Positions 1 through 9,441 of a stretch of 38,136 nt of DNA are shown piece after piece. The DNA lies in the IMG/VR virus record IMGVR_UViG_3300036398_003978, positions 1 to 38,136 of that record. One strand, given 5' to 3'. The position numbers and the translations under genes are program-made. The notes beneath the pieces are model-generated. The model was not told the DNA's origin. It did no database searches and saw only the letters and a list, made by a program, of their open reading frames with translations. Numbering within the stretch: position 1 is the stretch's first letter; the number at the start of each line of letters is the position of its first letter. The stretch is from a virus.

Positions 1-92
1 TCTTTATGACAGTAGTCTTTGTTGACCAACATTTTTGCGACTGTCGATTTTCCTGCACCAGGCAGGCCGCGTAATAGTATTAGTGTTTTCAT
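1..92 (-). CDS. P-loop nucleotide/polynucleotide kinase, partial (3' part outside window)
   Basis: Only the first 30 codons are present; the gene runs off the left edge. The N-terminus is hydrophobic and then carries a Walker A motif, GLPGAGKST, at residues 9-17, typical of the small AAA-type phage kinases that include the 5' kinase domain of polynucleotide kinase. It starts 5 bases after the stop of the phosphoesterase gene and follows an RNA ligase, so a 5'-OH RNA kinase role is plausible. Other P-loop kinases (nucleoside or sugar kinases) begin the same way, so the substrate is inferred from context only. Confidence 0.75.
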   Translation of the reverse strand, partial: MKTLILLRGLPGAGKSTVAKMLVNKDYCHK

Positions 93-97
93 AATTT

Positions 98-754
98 TCA
101 AATTGTTTTTTCGTGATGATCTTGTGGTAGGCAAAGTTTTTTGATACCCCTTCCTGACATAATAACTTGTATCTCTTGCATAAGTAGAGGTTCGTATTCA
201 TTACCATCAACACCAACATCCATAGCTCTACCTTGTGCAACCCTCAGGTGTGCTGGTAAGTGTGTGTGGCCGTGAAGGTGAATCACACCATTGTTCATCC
301 CATCCCAACTGGCAATAGGATAGTGCATGCAAATAAATTCAAATTTATTTACCAATCCTTTGTTGGTTGAGGAAGGTTGTCTGACATCCAAGTGAAGATA
401 GTCGTGAGTTGAGGTAAAAAGATTCTGGACACCTCCCTTGTTTCTACGAATGTGATGATCGTGGTTTCCAAAAACAAGGTGAACATTTTTACAAAGGATT
501 CTTTGCCGAAACTCTTCTATACTTTCAAATCCACCAAAAGACCAATCTCCTAAGTGGATTAAAACATCATCCTCACCTACTTTAGTATTGATATTATCAA
601 CCAGTGTATTGTTCATGTGGTCCAAGGATTTGAAATCACGAGTAACACCATCAGAGTCTTTCCAATTTGTGGTTGCCCGACAAATATTTGAGTGTTTGTA
701 GTGGGTATCACTGGTAAAAAATAATCTTTGGTCTTTTTCTAAAATTAGTTTCAT
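98..754 (-). CDS. Calcineurin-like metallophosphoesterase
   Basis: A 218-residue protein with the full set of binuclear metallophosphoesterase motifs: D16-x-H18 (SDTHYKH), GDW with D70, GNHDH at 96-100, H144 in MHYP, and HGHTH at 161-165. These residues bind two metal ions and catalyse phosphoester hydrolysis. The length and the opening fit the stand-alone phage family of this fold. Its ATG overlaps the RNA ligase stop (ATGA) and a P-loop kinase gene follows 5 bases later. Ligase, phosphatase of this fold and kinase are the three activities fused in bacterial Pnkp, so an RNA end-healing role (2',3'-phosphatase) is a reasonable inference; a general phosphodiesterase cannot be excluded. Confidence 0.9.
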   Translation of the reverse strand: MKLILEKDQRLFFTSDTHYKHSNICRATTNWKDSDGVTRDFKSLDHMNNTLVDNINTKVGEDDVLIHLGDWSFGGFESIEEFRQRILCKNVHLVFGNHDHHIRRNKGGVQNLFTSTHDYLHLDVRQPSSTNKGLVNKFEFICMHYPIASWDGMNNGVIHLHGHTHLPAHLRVAQGRAMDVGVDGNEYEPLLMQEIQVIMSGRGIKKLCLPQDHHEKTI

Positions 755-1773
755 AGTTTTTTGTATTCAGGTTGTACAATTTTCCAAATCATAGGGTCTA
801 TATTTTTACCGTCCAATAGACCAAATAAAATGGATGGGTGTTTGTATCTTTTAGCGTACTGGGCAAAGATAGCTCTATTTTCTGAAATTTCCTCGCCCCT
901 TTCTAAGATTTTATAAATCCAATTATATTCATCTTTTATATCATCAAATTTAGAAACAAGTTCCATTTCATATTCCTTTATCTTATCAAAAAATTCATCA
1001 GGAACATCTCTGAGTATCTCTCCCATGTTACCACCATTGGATAAAATCTCCCAAACAGATTTAGTCGAAACTTCAGTCATAATCTTATGCAGGCGCAAGT
1101 ATTCTTCTCCTTTGATTTTTACCCTATTTCCGTTTGAAAACCTTACAACGAAACCTTCTTGGTTGTTAGAAATTATACTCTTCAGTTGGGTATAGTCTTT
1201 AATTCCATCGTATTTTTTGACAATATCCCAACCATCAAATTGAGAAATTTCATTGTAGGATACTTCTTCACCAGTTTGGGTTATTATAATACCTAACAAC
1301 ACTAATCTTTCTTGGCTGCCATAATTCACTACAATTCTATTTTGGGGGTAAATTATTTCAAACAAGTAGGTTAATCCATCAACTAAAATGTGTTTGTAGT
1401 TGTATTTTTTGGCAAAATTTGACATCCATTCAGATTGCTCTGAGGTAAATGAACCACGGGTAGCACAAACAAGCTCTCCATTGTATTTGAACATAATACC
1501 CAAAGAACCATCCATCTTTTCATAAACTTCGAATTCTGAGGTTGGTGTGTGTTTTCCCTCTTCTAAATTGAAAAACTTCTTGAAAGGTCTAGCAACGATA
1601 TTTCCATTATCATCTGTAACCAAACCTCTACACATAAGGGTTATTTGGTCCCACTTACCTTCATATTGGGTTGATTGGGAATAATTCCAAATTGTCAGAG
1701 GTAAAGTTTGATGAATTTGTTTAATCAACCAACCTTCTTGAAAATATTTTTCTAAAGTTATAAGTAAGTTCAT
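751..1773 (-). CDS. RNA ligase, T4 Rnl1-like
   Basis: A 340-residue ATP-dependent RNA ligase. The nucleotidyltransferase motif I is EKMDGS at 85-90, making K86 the expected AMP-accepting lysine; the upstream CRGL element is at 48-51; a motif III-like YLFEIIYP lies at 136-143; motif IV is EGFVV at 206-210; motif V is RVKIK at 217-221. The length is close to T4 Rnl1 (374). The last 110 residues are helical and would be the specificity domain. Rnl1-type ligases reseal tRNA cut by host anticodon nucleases. It overlaps both neighbours by 4 bases (1770-1773 and 751-754) and heads a ligase-phosphoesterase-kinase run. Confidence 0.9.
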   Translation of the reverse strand: MNLLITLEKYFQEGWLIKQIHQTLPLTIWNYSQSTQYEGKWDQITLMCRGLVTDDNGNIVARPFKKFFNLEEGKHTPTSEFEVYEKMDGSLGIMFKYNGELVCATRGSFTSEQSEWMSNFAKKYNYKHILVDGLTYLFEIIYPQNRIVVNYGSQERLVLLGIIITQTGEEVSYNEISQFDGWDIVKKYDGIKDYTQLKSIISNNQEGFVVRFSNGNRVKIKGEEYLRLHKIMTEVSTKSVWEILSNGGNMGEILRDVPDEFFDKIKEYEMELVSKFDDIKDEYNWIYKILERGEEISENRAIFAQYAKRYKHPSILFGLLDGKNIDPMIWKIVQPEYKKL

Positions 1774-2051
1774 CTCAATTTAATTTCACGTTCAACTTCA
1801 ACCCAAAAATTAGAAAGAGGATGATTAGCCCAATAAGCCGTTTCGGAATCTAAATCATCTTTTTTCATAAACTCAAAGATTTCGTTTACAATTGCTAATG
1901 CGCATTCTTTATAATGCGGGTTGGTTGGAATTGGTTGATATTTACCTGTGTTTAAGTCTAATTGTTTACTTCGACTAAACATGACAGATTCTAACAACTG
2001 GTCTGCTTTTTCTTTGGGTGTAATCTCTATGGGTTTGTATTTAGACATCAT
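1770..2051 (-). CDS. Small unknown phage protein, paralogue of the next gene upstream
   Basis: 93 residues, function not recognised. It has an N-terminal EKADQLL helix, a central ECALAIVNEIFEFM helix with a conserved Cys-Ala-Leu, and a C-terminal FWVEVEREIKL helix preceded by aromatic residues. The same plan (EKAxxL, CALxxxNE, WxxVxxxIKL) appears in the neighbouring 89-residue protein, so the two are probably tandem paralogues. I recall such proteins as common small genes of Bacteroidetes phages. Its stop overlaps the RNA ligase start by 4 bases. Confidence 0.75.
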   Translation of the reverse strand: MMSKYKPIEITPKEKADQLLESVMFSRSKQLDLNTGKYQPIPTNPHYKECALAIVNEIFEFMKKDDLDSETAYWANHPLSNFWVEVEREIKLR

Positions 2052-2054
2052 TTT

Positions 2055-2324
2055 TTATATTAAGTTTTCGTTAATAATTGGCCAGAATTTTGGATTACCT
2101 GATAATTCTAATTTTATAATATCTTTAACATCGCCCCAAAATAAATATCCCCTATCAGAACCCATCTCCCCCAACACCTCATTACATACAATCAATGCGC
2201 AATTTACTGATTGATTATACCTCAATTCATCAGGATTTTTTGTGCTAATAAAACTTCCATTATTGGGTAAAATATAATAAAACTTATAAATTAGTTCCCT
2301 CGCTTTTTCTTCGGCTGTCCTCAT
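2055..2324 (-). CDS. Small unknown phage protein, paralogue of the next gene downstream
   Basis: 89 residues, not recognised. It reads EEKARELIYKF near the N-terminus, NCALIVCNEVLGEM in the middle and FWGDVKDIIKL toward the C-terminus, the same three-block plan as the adjacent 93-residue protein. The start overlaps the stop of the upstream 218-residue gene by one base (TAATG), which favours translational coupling. All-helical, no membrane segment. Confidence 0.75.
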   Translation of the reverse strand: MRTAEEKARELIYKFYYILPNNGSFISTKNPDELRYNQSVNCALIVCNEVLGEMGSDRGYLFWGDVKDIIKLELSGNPKFWPIINENLI

Positions 2325-2980
2325 TATTTTAATATTTTATTTTCAGTTGTATTGCGTCCAACACGATTGGCTTCTCCCTCCATTAACTTATTTAAATATT
2401 CGCTTAATTCTTTTGTGGACATCCACCTATCAAAATCAGGTTCAATCCTTTTAATGCTAAGTAGTAATTCTTCTCTCTTACCTCTTTGGTAGTAACCATA
2501 TTCAATATCATCAGCTAAATCTTGTAGATATTGGGGAGCTGCAATACTAATCCTTAAATCGTAGTACGACCATTTAGTCTTGTAGTCGTATAATGTAATT
2601 CCTCCAGTAAGTTTTTTGGATAAGTTATGTAGAAACCTATTACGAACCCTGACAGTTGATTTATCATCACCAAATACATAAAGAAATCTTAATACCCAAC
2701 GAGGACACCATTTAGGTTTTGCTTCATAATCCATAGCAAGAACTAAGGGTAAAAGTGCCTTGAAAGTATTTGTTTTAGGGTCATAAGGAACTGAACCTAA
2801 ATAACCATATTTTTCCTCAAAGTTTTTAGGAAAGAATATTTCACGAATATCATCCCACCCAATATCACGAGTGTAGATAATTCCTTTTTTTCTACCTCTC
2901 CAAAATAGAAGTGATTGAGCAAATTCTTTTGCTTTCACATTAAAAGGACGATTGTCTTTGAATTCGAATTTACTTTTCAT
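2324..2980 (-). CDS. Hypothetical protein, basic, 218 residues
   Basis: Not recognised. A soluble, basic and aromatic-rich protein without signal peptide or membrane segment. Visible features are a basic WRGRKKG stretch near residues 27-33, a Trp-Cys-Pro-Arg-Trp (KWCPRWVLRFLYVFG) block near 90-104, and a basic Lys/Arg-rich middle that could contact nucleic acid. Its ATG lies 7 bases after the stop of the HEYQH metalloprotease-like gene. Assignment as a real gene rests on length, tight packing and codon use like its neighbours. Confidence 0.75.
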   Translation of the reverse strand: MKSKFEFKDNRPFNVKAKEFAQSLLFWRGRKKGIIYTRDIGWDDIREIFFPKNFEEKYGYLGSVPYDPKTNTFKALLPLVLAMDYEAKPKWCPRWVLRFLYVFGDDKSTVRVRNRFLHNLSKKLTGGITLYDYKTKWSYYDLRISIAAPQYLQDLADDIEYGYYQRGKREELLLSIKRIEPDFDRWMSTKELSEYLNKLMEGEANRVGRNTTENKILK

Positions 2981-2987
2981 AACTTTT

Positions 2988-3413
2988 TTATTTTTTATTG
3001 GTTTTATTTAAATAGGCAAGAACTTCTTTAAAATACTTTTTTTCAGCATTTCGGGCCTCAACCTCCAATGGGTTTTTCCAATAACCATACTTTTTAGAAT
3101 ATACTTCGTATTTTGTTTTTATGGGTTGAAGTGAGTGTTGGTATTCGTGTATAATTGTGGTTATTAATACTTTTAAAGATTTTACATTATTGTAATATAG
3201 TATCAGCTCATTAATTTCCGCATCAAAAGCACCATAAGTTTTAGGTTCATATTGGTTTTTTACAACAGATAATGATATAGCAAATGGATTTCTCATATTT
3301 ACACCCATATTGGATTTACACCACCGAAAAACGCGTAATGCTAACGCTCTTTTATCGGAGTAAGACCAGTCTGAAATGGGTGTTTTTTGGGTATATTTAT
3401 GGGGTTGTTTCAT
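2988..3413 (-). CDS. Zincin-like protein with HEYQH motif (SprT/metalloprotease-like)
   Basis: 141 residues. The motif IIHEYQHSLQ is a classic HExxH zinc-binding and catalytic helix of zincin metallopeptidases; a Glu in NPLEVEARNAEKKY, about 30 residues on, is placed like the third zinc ligand of gluzincins. The small size and basic character resemble SprT-like or 'DUF-type' phage zincins. The substrate is unknown; candidates are a virion or host protein. A good Bacteroidetes-type promoter sits directly upstream with its -7 box ending 21 bases before the ATG, so this gene probably heads the transcript that runs to the left edge. Confidence 0.75.
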   Translation of the reverse strand: MKQPHKYTQKTPISDWSYSDKRALALRVFRWCKSNMGVNMRNPFAISLSVVKNQYEPKTYGAFDAEINELILYYNNVKSLKVLITTIIHEYQHSLQPIKTKYEVYSKKYGYWKNPLEVEARNAEKKYFKEVLAYLNKTNKK

Positions 3414-3434
3414 ATACTTTTTGAGTTTACATCA

Positions 3435-3465
3435 TAAAGATACAACAGAAAACCCATATTTCCAA
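3435..3465 (-). promoter_or_regulatory. Bacteroidetes-type promoter upstream of the HEYQH gene
   Basis: On the minus strand, TTGG (TTG at 3465-3463) is followed after 20 bases by TATCTTTA (3442-3435). This fits the Bacteroidetes sigma-ABfr consensus TTG / TAnnTTTG. Three other promoters in the window have the identical 20-base spacing. It lies in the 103-base gap between the Nudix and HEYQH genes. Confidence 0.65.
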
Positions 3466-3498
3466 ATTTTCTATATTAAATTTAGGTTAAATTTTACT

Positions 3499-3514
3499 GT
3501 CCAATTTATTGGAC
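3499..3514. repeat. Short perfect inverted repeat, 7-bp stem
   Basis: GTCCAAT-TT-ATTGGAC, arms of 7 bases around a 2-base loop, placed just after the Nudix stop and about 35 bases upstream of the promoter for the HEYQH gene. It has no following U-run on the minus strand, so an operator or processing site is as likely as a terminator. Confidence 0.5.
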
Positions 3515-3516
3515 AC

Positions 3517-3921
3517 TTACCTAATACGGGGTTTTCTAAAGAAACCACTATAAGAACCCACCACAGACTTTATTATATCCCCAGTAAGAGGTGTAAAAGT
3601 GTAGTTCTTTAATTGGGGTAGTTCTACGAATTTTAGTTCGGAATGAACCTTTTTAACGGCTTTCCCACTCACATAATTACATATGAATGGTATTAATTCC
3701 ACAGTATCGTTTACAGCGGATTTAAACTGATGAAATGGCTGTATTTCTATACCAAATTCTTCTTTAAACTCCCTTATAAGGGCTTCATATTCAGTTTCCC
3801 CATCATCTACCTTACCACCAGGAAACTCCCAATAACCCCCAAAATTGGGGTTATCATCCAACCTTTTTCCTATTAAAACCCTGTCCTCATTTCGTAGTAA
3901 ACCACAAACAACCTTTTGCAT
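3517..3921 (-). CDS. Nudix hydrolase, MutT-like
   Basis: 134 residues, the normal length of a single Nudix domain. The Nudix box is perfect: G36-x5-E42-x7-R50-E51-F-x-E54-E55-x-G57-I58, with GGYWEFPGG before it, the context typical of MutT-like (d)NTP pyrophosphohydrolases. Such enzymes remove oxidised or non-canonical nucleotides (8-oxo-dGTP) or hydrolyse CTP/dCTP analogues. The start codon overlaps the stop of the 46-residue gene upstream by one base. Substrate not determinable from sequence. Confidence 0.92.
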   Translation of the reverse strand: MQKVVCGLLRNEDRVLIGKRLDDNPNFGGYWEFPGGKVDDGETEYEALIREFKEEFGIEIQPFHQFKSAVNDTVELIPFICNYVSGKAVKKVHSELKFVELPQLKNYTFTPLTGDIIKSVVGSYSGFFRKPRIR

Positions 3922-4061
3922 TAATCATTAATTATACCAAATTGAGATAAGTTAAATTCCATTCCCAACTTTTCAAAAGTTAGTATCATCTTAATTGTTG
4001 TAGGAAGCATAACCTGATATCTGGTGTTCCAAAAAATAGATTGTAAAAAATATTGATTCAT
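3921..4061 (-). CDS. Tiny hypothetical protein, 46 residues
   Basis: A 46-codon frame that exactly fills the gap between the nuclease and Nudix genes: its ATG at 4061 is one base after the nuclease stop, and its stop overlaps the Nudix start (TAATG). The peptide, starting MNQYFLQSIFWNTRYQ, is aromatic and mildly amphipathic with no clear membrane span. No function recognised. Support is positional: same strand, perfect fit and coupling. Confidence 0.55.
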   Translation of the reverse strand: MNQYFLQSIFWNTRYQVMLPTTIKMILTFEKLGMEFNLSQFGIIND

Positions 4062-4062
4062 T

Positions 4063-4653
4063 TTATTTACATATGAAATCACTTAATTTTGTAGATTTTG
4101 GCGCCACATTATAAAAGTAATAACACTCATTAATATTCAATTTTTTAGATTGAATTGTTTTATAAAACCCAGTTGGTATAGTAGCACCACCAGGTACTTT
4201 TTTAAGTGGTGGGTTAAAATCTATTCTAATATATACATAAATATCATCTGATTTCTGCCTCAAATTTCTTTCATATTCTTCCAACTCTTTCCAAGGACCT
4301 CTATTTAGAGATTGGTGTTGAAGAGCGGAGTTTAGATAAGTAAATGTTTGTTTTAACAGGTTTATATCACAGCCAAATGCTGCTGCAGGAGCCATATGCC
4401 CTTTGTCCCATTCGTTACTTACATAATCACCATTATCGGATGTATAATATTCTTTTTCTTTATAAAAATCCAACCCCTTACGAGATACTGAATTTTGGGC
4501 GCACTGAACATTGTATTTAACCCATTTTGGTTGTTCCAATACTTCGGAATACACCATTTCAAATATAGGAGATTTGATATATACACTATCTCGCTTTTGT
4601 GCGAAAATAGATAGTGGTAATACAAATAGTAATAATAATAATAATTTTTTCAT
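4063..4653 (-). CDS. Secreted DNA/RNA non-specific endonuclease (NUC family)
   Basis: 196 residues with a clear signal peptide (MKKLLLLLLFVLPLSIFAQ, cleavage after about residue 18-19). The body matches the beta-beta-alpha-metal NucA/NUC1 family: DKGH at 83-86 in place of the usual DRGH, followed by MAPAAAF, N108 and N117 in LNRGPWKELE, the metal-binding Asn context. H86 is the expected general base. It lacks a lipobox, so it should reach the periplasm or the medium. A secreted nuclease in a phage could degrade DNA of competing phages, salvage nucleotides, or clear DNA at lysis. The Lys for Arg change in DRGH is conservative. Confidence 0.88.
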   Translation of the reverse strand: MKKLLLLLLFVLPLSIFAQKRDSVYIKSPIFEMVYSEVLEQPKWVKYNVQCAQNSVSRKGLDFYKEKEYYTSDNGDYVSNEWDKGHMAPAAAFGCDINLLKQTFTYLNSALQHQSLNRGPWKELEEYERNLRQKSDDIYVYIRIDFNPPLKKVPGGATIPTGFYKTIQSKKLNINECYYFYNVAPKSTKLSDFICK

Positions 4654-4656
4654 ATT

Positions 4657-5259
4657 TTAGTCCTTATCATAATCATTTATCTCATACCAATCATCTTCAT
4701 AATCATAATCATTATCCATTTCATCTTCAGAATCAGGAATATAATCACCATCATACATTATTGCGTTTTCAGATTTAAGTTCTTCTACACACTCTTCCAA
4801 TATACTTTCTTTTATAGCAAATACCTTATCTTCCAATGTATATGGAGATTCATAATCTTTTTTCTCTAATAAAGAACTAAGTTGTTTTTCACTAGAAATT
4901 GAATTTGTTGATGTTCCGTAAAAAGCACCAACATGGACATACTCACTATGCTCATAGGTTGCTTTTACCTCAAAGTTTTCATCAATCTCTCTAAAAATAT
5001 CGCACATTCTATTTATCAAATCATACGGAAAATCGGTATCCGAAGATAAAAATATAACGGATTCATCACCAATAAAAGAATTACTCAATGTGGTTGTGCA
5101 TGTACCAACACAATTATAATCCCAATCGTGAGTTGTTTCGTAAAACTGACTTAGTAACCAATTATTATCACCCTCTTTCGGATTTGAGAAAATGGATGAA
5201 AGCGTTGATTGTAAATCTTCATTTCCAATGATTTTGATTGTTGATAGAATTTTATCCAT
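4657..5259 (-). CDS. Acidic protein, possible YubB/DUF1281-like ferredoxin fold
   Basis: 200 residues, very acidic, ending in an Asp/Glu/Tyr-rich tail from about residue 168. The central part (about 30-120) has the order seen in the window's 190-residue YubB-like protein: N-terminal helix, a Trp-containing core, a strand with acidic turn, a helix opening F/P-x-x-L-I-x-x-M (DFPYDLINRMCDIFREI) and a strand ending VHVGAFYG. This suggests a diverged paralogue of DUF1281-type proteins, though the similarity is weak. No catalytic residues visible; the tail could mimic nucleic acid. It begins 20 bases after the 64-residue gene. Confidence 0.6.
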   Translation of the reverse strand: MDKILSTIKIIGNEDLQSTLSSIFSNPKEGDNNWLLSQFYETTHDWDYNCVGTCTTTLSNSFIGDESVIFLSSDTDFPYDLINRMCDIFREIDENFEVKATYEHSEYVHVGAFYGTSTNSISSEKQLSSLLEKKDYESPYTLEDKVFAIKESILEECVEELKSENAIMYDGDYIPDSEDEMDNDYDYEDDWYEINDYDKD

Positions 5260-5279
5260 ATGTAATAAATAGTTTAATT

Positions 5280-5474
5280 TTATTGTTGATTATCGTCGTG
5301 AATTTTACCAATAGGTTTAACCTCATATTTATACCCAGAATCAGAATTTGTTTCAAAGATATTAGCATACTGCTCTGCCATTTCTTCAGTTTCAAACTCC
5401 CAAACTTCTCCGTGCCCATCTAACAATATAACGGGAACATTTTTTTTAATGTATTTTACTATTACAAAGCTCAT
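5280..5474 (-). CDS. Small hypothetical protein, 64 residues
   Basis: Not recognised. It is predicted as two or three beta strands (FVIVKYIKKNVPVILLD, EVWEFETEEMAEQYANIFE) with a terminal hydrophilic tail, resembling small phage proteins of a WGR-like or ferredoxin-like size. Its start overlaps the stop of the J-domain gene by 4 bases (ATGA). Confidence 0.65.
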   Translation of the reverse strand: MSFVIVKYIKKNVPVILLDGHGEVWEFETEEMAEQYANIFETNSDSGYKYEVKPIGKIHDDNQQ

Positions 5475-6052
5475 AATTTATCCTCTATTTCATTTAACGG
5501 AATTTCACATCCAATTTGTTGCTCTACGGTTTTTATTACATCCAATTTTTCTTTTTTACTTTTTGAAGTAGCCCAAATCCATGCCAATGATTTTTGCATA
5601 TCCTTTATTTTATCTTCATAATTAATTATATTTTTTCTAAGCAAAACCTCATCTTCTGAATCAATTTCGTAATCAATATCATATTTAACTGCTAAATCAA
5701 TCATTCCAATTAAATTATCTGAATCATAGGCTGCTTTTAATGTATAAAAATCTTCGTTTGTTCCACCTCTATCAGGATGCGCTTTAATTGATATGTTTTT
5801 AAAAAATTTTTTATATTTCGTATCCGCTTTCTTTTCTATTTCTATTTTGGGTTTTGGTGGTTCGGAAGTATCGGGCTCCTCATTTCTGACCTCACCGGTC
5901 TCCTGATTAACCCAATACTCCGTAACACCTTCATTAGAACCAGAAACCCCCATAACTGGTTCTTTTTCTTCTTTTTTTTGAAATTTACTAAAAAAAGAGT
6001 TGAATTCATTCAAATAAGTATCGAAATCAGTTTCAACATCTTCTAACTCCAT
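5471..6052 (-). CDS. J-domain (DnaJ-like) co-chaperone
   Basis: From the ATG at 6052 the protein has 193 residues. The tripeptide HPD at 92-94 in IKAHPDRGGTNEDF marks helix II-III of a J-domain, preceded by KYKKFFKNISI (helix II) and followed by a helix ending DLAVKYDI. The N-terminal 75 residues are acidic and low in structure. J proteins stimulate the ATPase of Hsp70/DnaK. The frame extends upstream into groEL, but those starts (TTG 6124, ATG 6118) would overlap groEL by over 40 bases, so 6052 is chosen, 22 bases after the groEL stop. Position next to groEL supports a chaperone role. Confidence 0.75.
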   Translation of the reverse strand: MELEDVETDFDTYLNEFNSFFSKFQKKEEKEPVMGVSGSNEGVTEYWVNQETGEVRNEEPDTSEPPKPKIEIEKKADTKYKKFFKNISIKAHPDRGGTNEDFYTLKAAYDSDNLIGMIDLAVKYDIDYEIDSEDEVLLRKNIINYEDKIKDMQKSLAWIWATSKSKKEKLDVIKTVEQQIGCEIPLNEIEDKL

Positions 6053-6074
6053 TTGAATGTATTTATACTTCAAA

Positions 6075-8334
<2,260 letters not shown>

Positions 8335-8338
8335 CCGT

Positions 8339-8620
8339 TTATTCTTTTACCATTAAGATTTCGCTTTCACGATATAGATTGTATTTTACTCCATCAATTT
8401 TAATTTGAAAACCTGTTCCATCTAAAACGACTTCATCATCTACTTTAAGTTTCATAGGTATTTTTACACCTTGCTGAGTAAATAATCCATCTCCAACCGC
8501 TACAACTTTACCTGTCATAGTTTCTTTTGCAGTTTCGGGTTTGTACAACCCACCTTTTGTTTTGTCATCGTGTTTGTTTACGGAAACAAGCACATAATCA
8601 TTCATTGGTTTATAGTTCAT
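8339..8620 (-). CDS. groES: Co-chaperonin GroES
   Basis: 93 residues from the second ATG, which lies 5 bases after AAGGAG; the first ATG (8623) is only 2 bases away from it and less likely. The protein has the GroES opening KPMNDYVLVSVN, the mobile-loop region ending TKGGLYKP, GKVVAVGDG, and the DEVVLDGTGFQIKIDGVKYNLYRESEILMV close of the family. The mobile loop is short. It forms the lid of the GroEL cage. A promoter with TTG-N20-TATATTTA stands immediately upstream, so groES heads the chaperone transcript. Confidence 0.93.
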   Translation of the reverse strand: MNYKPMNDYVLVSVNKHDDKTKGGLYKPETAKETMTGKVVAVGDGLFTQQGVKIPMKLKVDDEVVLDGTGFQIKIDGVKYNLYRESEILMVKE

Positions 8621-8642
8621 CATAACTCCTTTATTTTTTTGA

Positions 8643-8673
8643 TAAATATACGAAAAAAAGTTTTAATTACCAA
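8643..8673 (-). promoter_or_regulatory. Bacteroidetes-type promoter for groES-HNH-groEL
   Basis: On the minus strand, TTTTGG (TTG at 8673-8671) is followed after 20 bases by TATATTTA (8650-8643), with a CG immediately before the -7 box as in the promoter at 10852. The predicted transcript start is about 15-20 bases before the groES ATG and keeps its Shine-Dalgarno. The -33 box overlaps the end of the gene upstream. Confidence 0.75.
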
Positions 8674-9119
8674 AATTTTCCATTGATAAAATCTTTTTGT
8701 TTTTGAATTGCTTTTTTGAGTTCAACCTTATCAACGTTGGTTTCCGTTGGTGTTTCTTTTAATGGTTGATTTATTTTAATATTTCTTTCCAATCGTTTTT
8801 TTATTAATTCTTTCTCACCACCAGTGAGAGAATTTGATAATATGGATGAAACATAACAATACGGGTCTTCTGGGTCATCCAATTGTAAGTCATAATAAAT
8901 ACACCCTGGTCTAGTTACCGATTTAACTCTATAACAAGCCCAACCATCTTTACTATGGTAACATTCGGATACAAAACCAATTTCTCTTTCACCATACCAT
9001 TTAAACGCAACCATATCGTTTGGTTTAAATTGGTGTTTTTTAAAGCGTTTCTTATCCTTATTTACATTTCTAACAGTGGGTAGTTCTATATTAGATTTCG
9101 ATTCCAACAAAACCTCCAT
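8667..9119 (-). CDS. Hypothetical protein with beta-rich core, 150 residues
   Basis: Not recognised. The middle (about 35-90) reads as a small beta barrel of SH3/KOW type: FKPNDMVAFKWYGEREIGFV, then GWACYRVKSVT and Cys/Tyr-rich strands. Both ends are Lys-rich. The frame extends to a TTG at 9134, but the ATG at 9119 is preferred; it overlaps the HAD gene stop by 29 bases. The basic tails suggest nucleic acid or ribosome contact, which is inference only. Confidence 0.7.
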   Translation of the reverse strand: MEVLLESKSNIELPTVRNVNKDKKRFKKHQFKPNDMVAFKWYGEREIGFVSECYHSKDGWACYRVKSVTRPGCIYYDLQLDDPEDPYCYVSSILSNSLTGGEKELIKKRLERNIKINQPLKETPTETNVDKVELKKAIQKQKDFINGKFW

Positions 9120-9441
9120 TTTTTTGAACTTCAATAGCAGTTGCCCTTTTTTCAGTTGGGTTTTTTACACTTTTATTGTTTATCAAAATCCTTTCAGCCC
9201 TACCAATACCCATAACCAATTGGTGAAACGGAATACCTAAAATATTCATCTCATCTATTGTGATTTGGCGTAATTCTTCGGGTCGTGCTGTGGTTAAGAC
9301 GATATAATTACCCTCATTATACCAATTGTTCATTTTTTCAACAACGCCGGGCAAGACCATACTTGTCTTAGGGTTGATTTCTTCAAAATTGACTTGATAA
9401 ACAAGCGTTCCATCAATATCACAAAAAATTGTTTTACTCAT
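9091..9441 (-). CDS. Small HAD-superfamily phosphatase
   Basis: 116 residues with HAD motif I CDIDGTL (D8 nucleophile, D10) and motif II TTARPEE; motif III/IV is represented by K93 (KRATAIEVQ region) but the usual late DD pair is not obvious. Small cap-less phage HADs of this size act on nucleotides or 3'-phosphate RNA/DNA ends. The start overlaps the 190-residue gene by 8 bases. The window carries a second, larger HAD protein (11724-12305), so at least two phosphomonoesterases are present. Confidence 0.8.
   Translation of the reverse strand: MSKTIFCDIDGTLVYQVNFEEINPKTSMVLPGVVEKMNNWYNEGNYIVLTTARPEELRQITIDEMNILGIPFHQLVMGIGRAERILINNKSVKNPTEKRATAIEVQKNGGFVGIEI

Noticed and set aside
3499-3514. 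Hairpin as an intrinsic terminator
   Set aside because: No U-run follows on the minus strand and the stem is only 7 bp; listed as a repeat instead.
3376-3612. Plus-strand frame over the Nudix to HEYQH gap
   Set aside because: Spans two real genes' ends and a promoter; no support.
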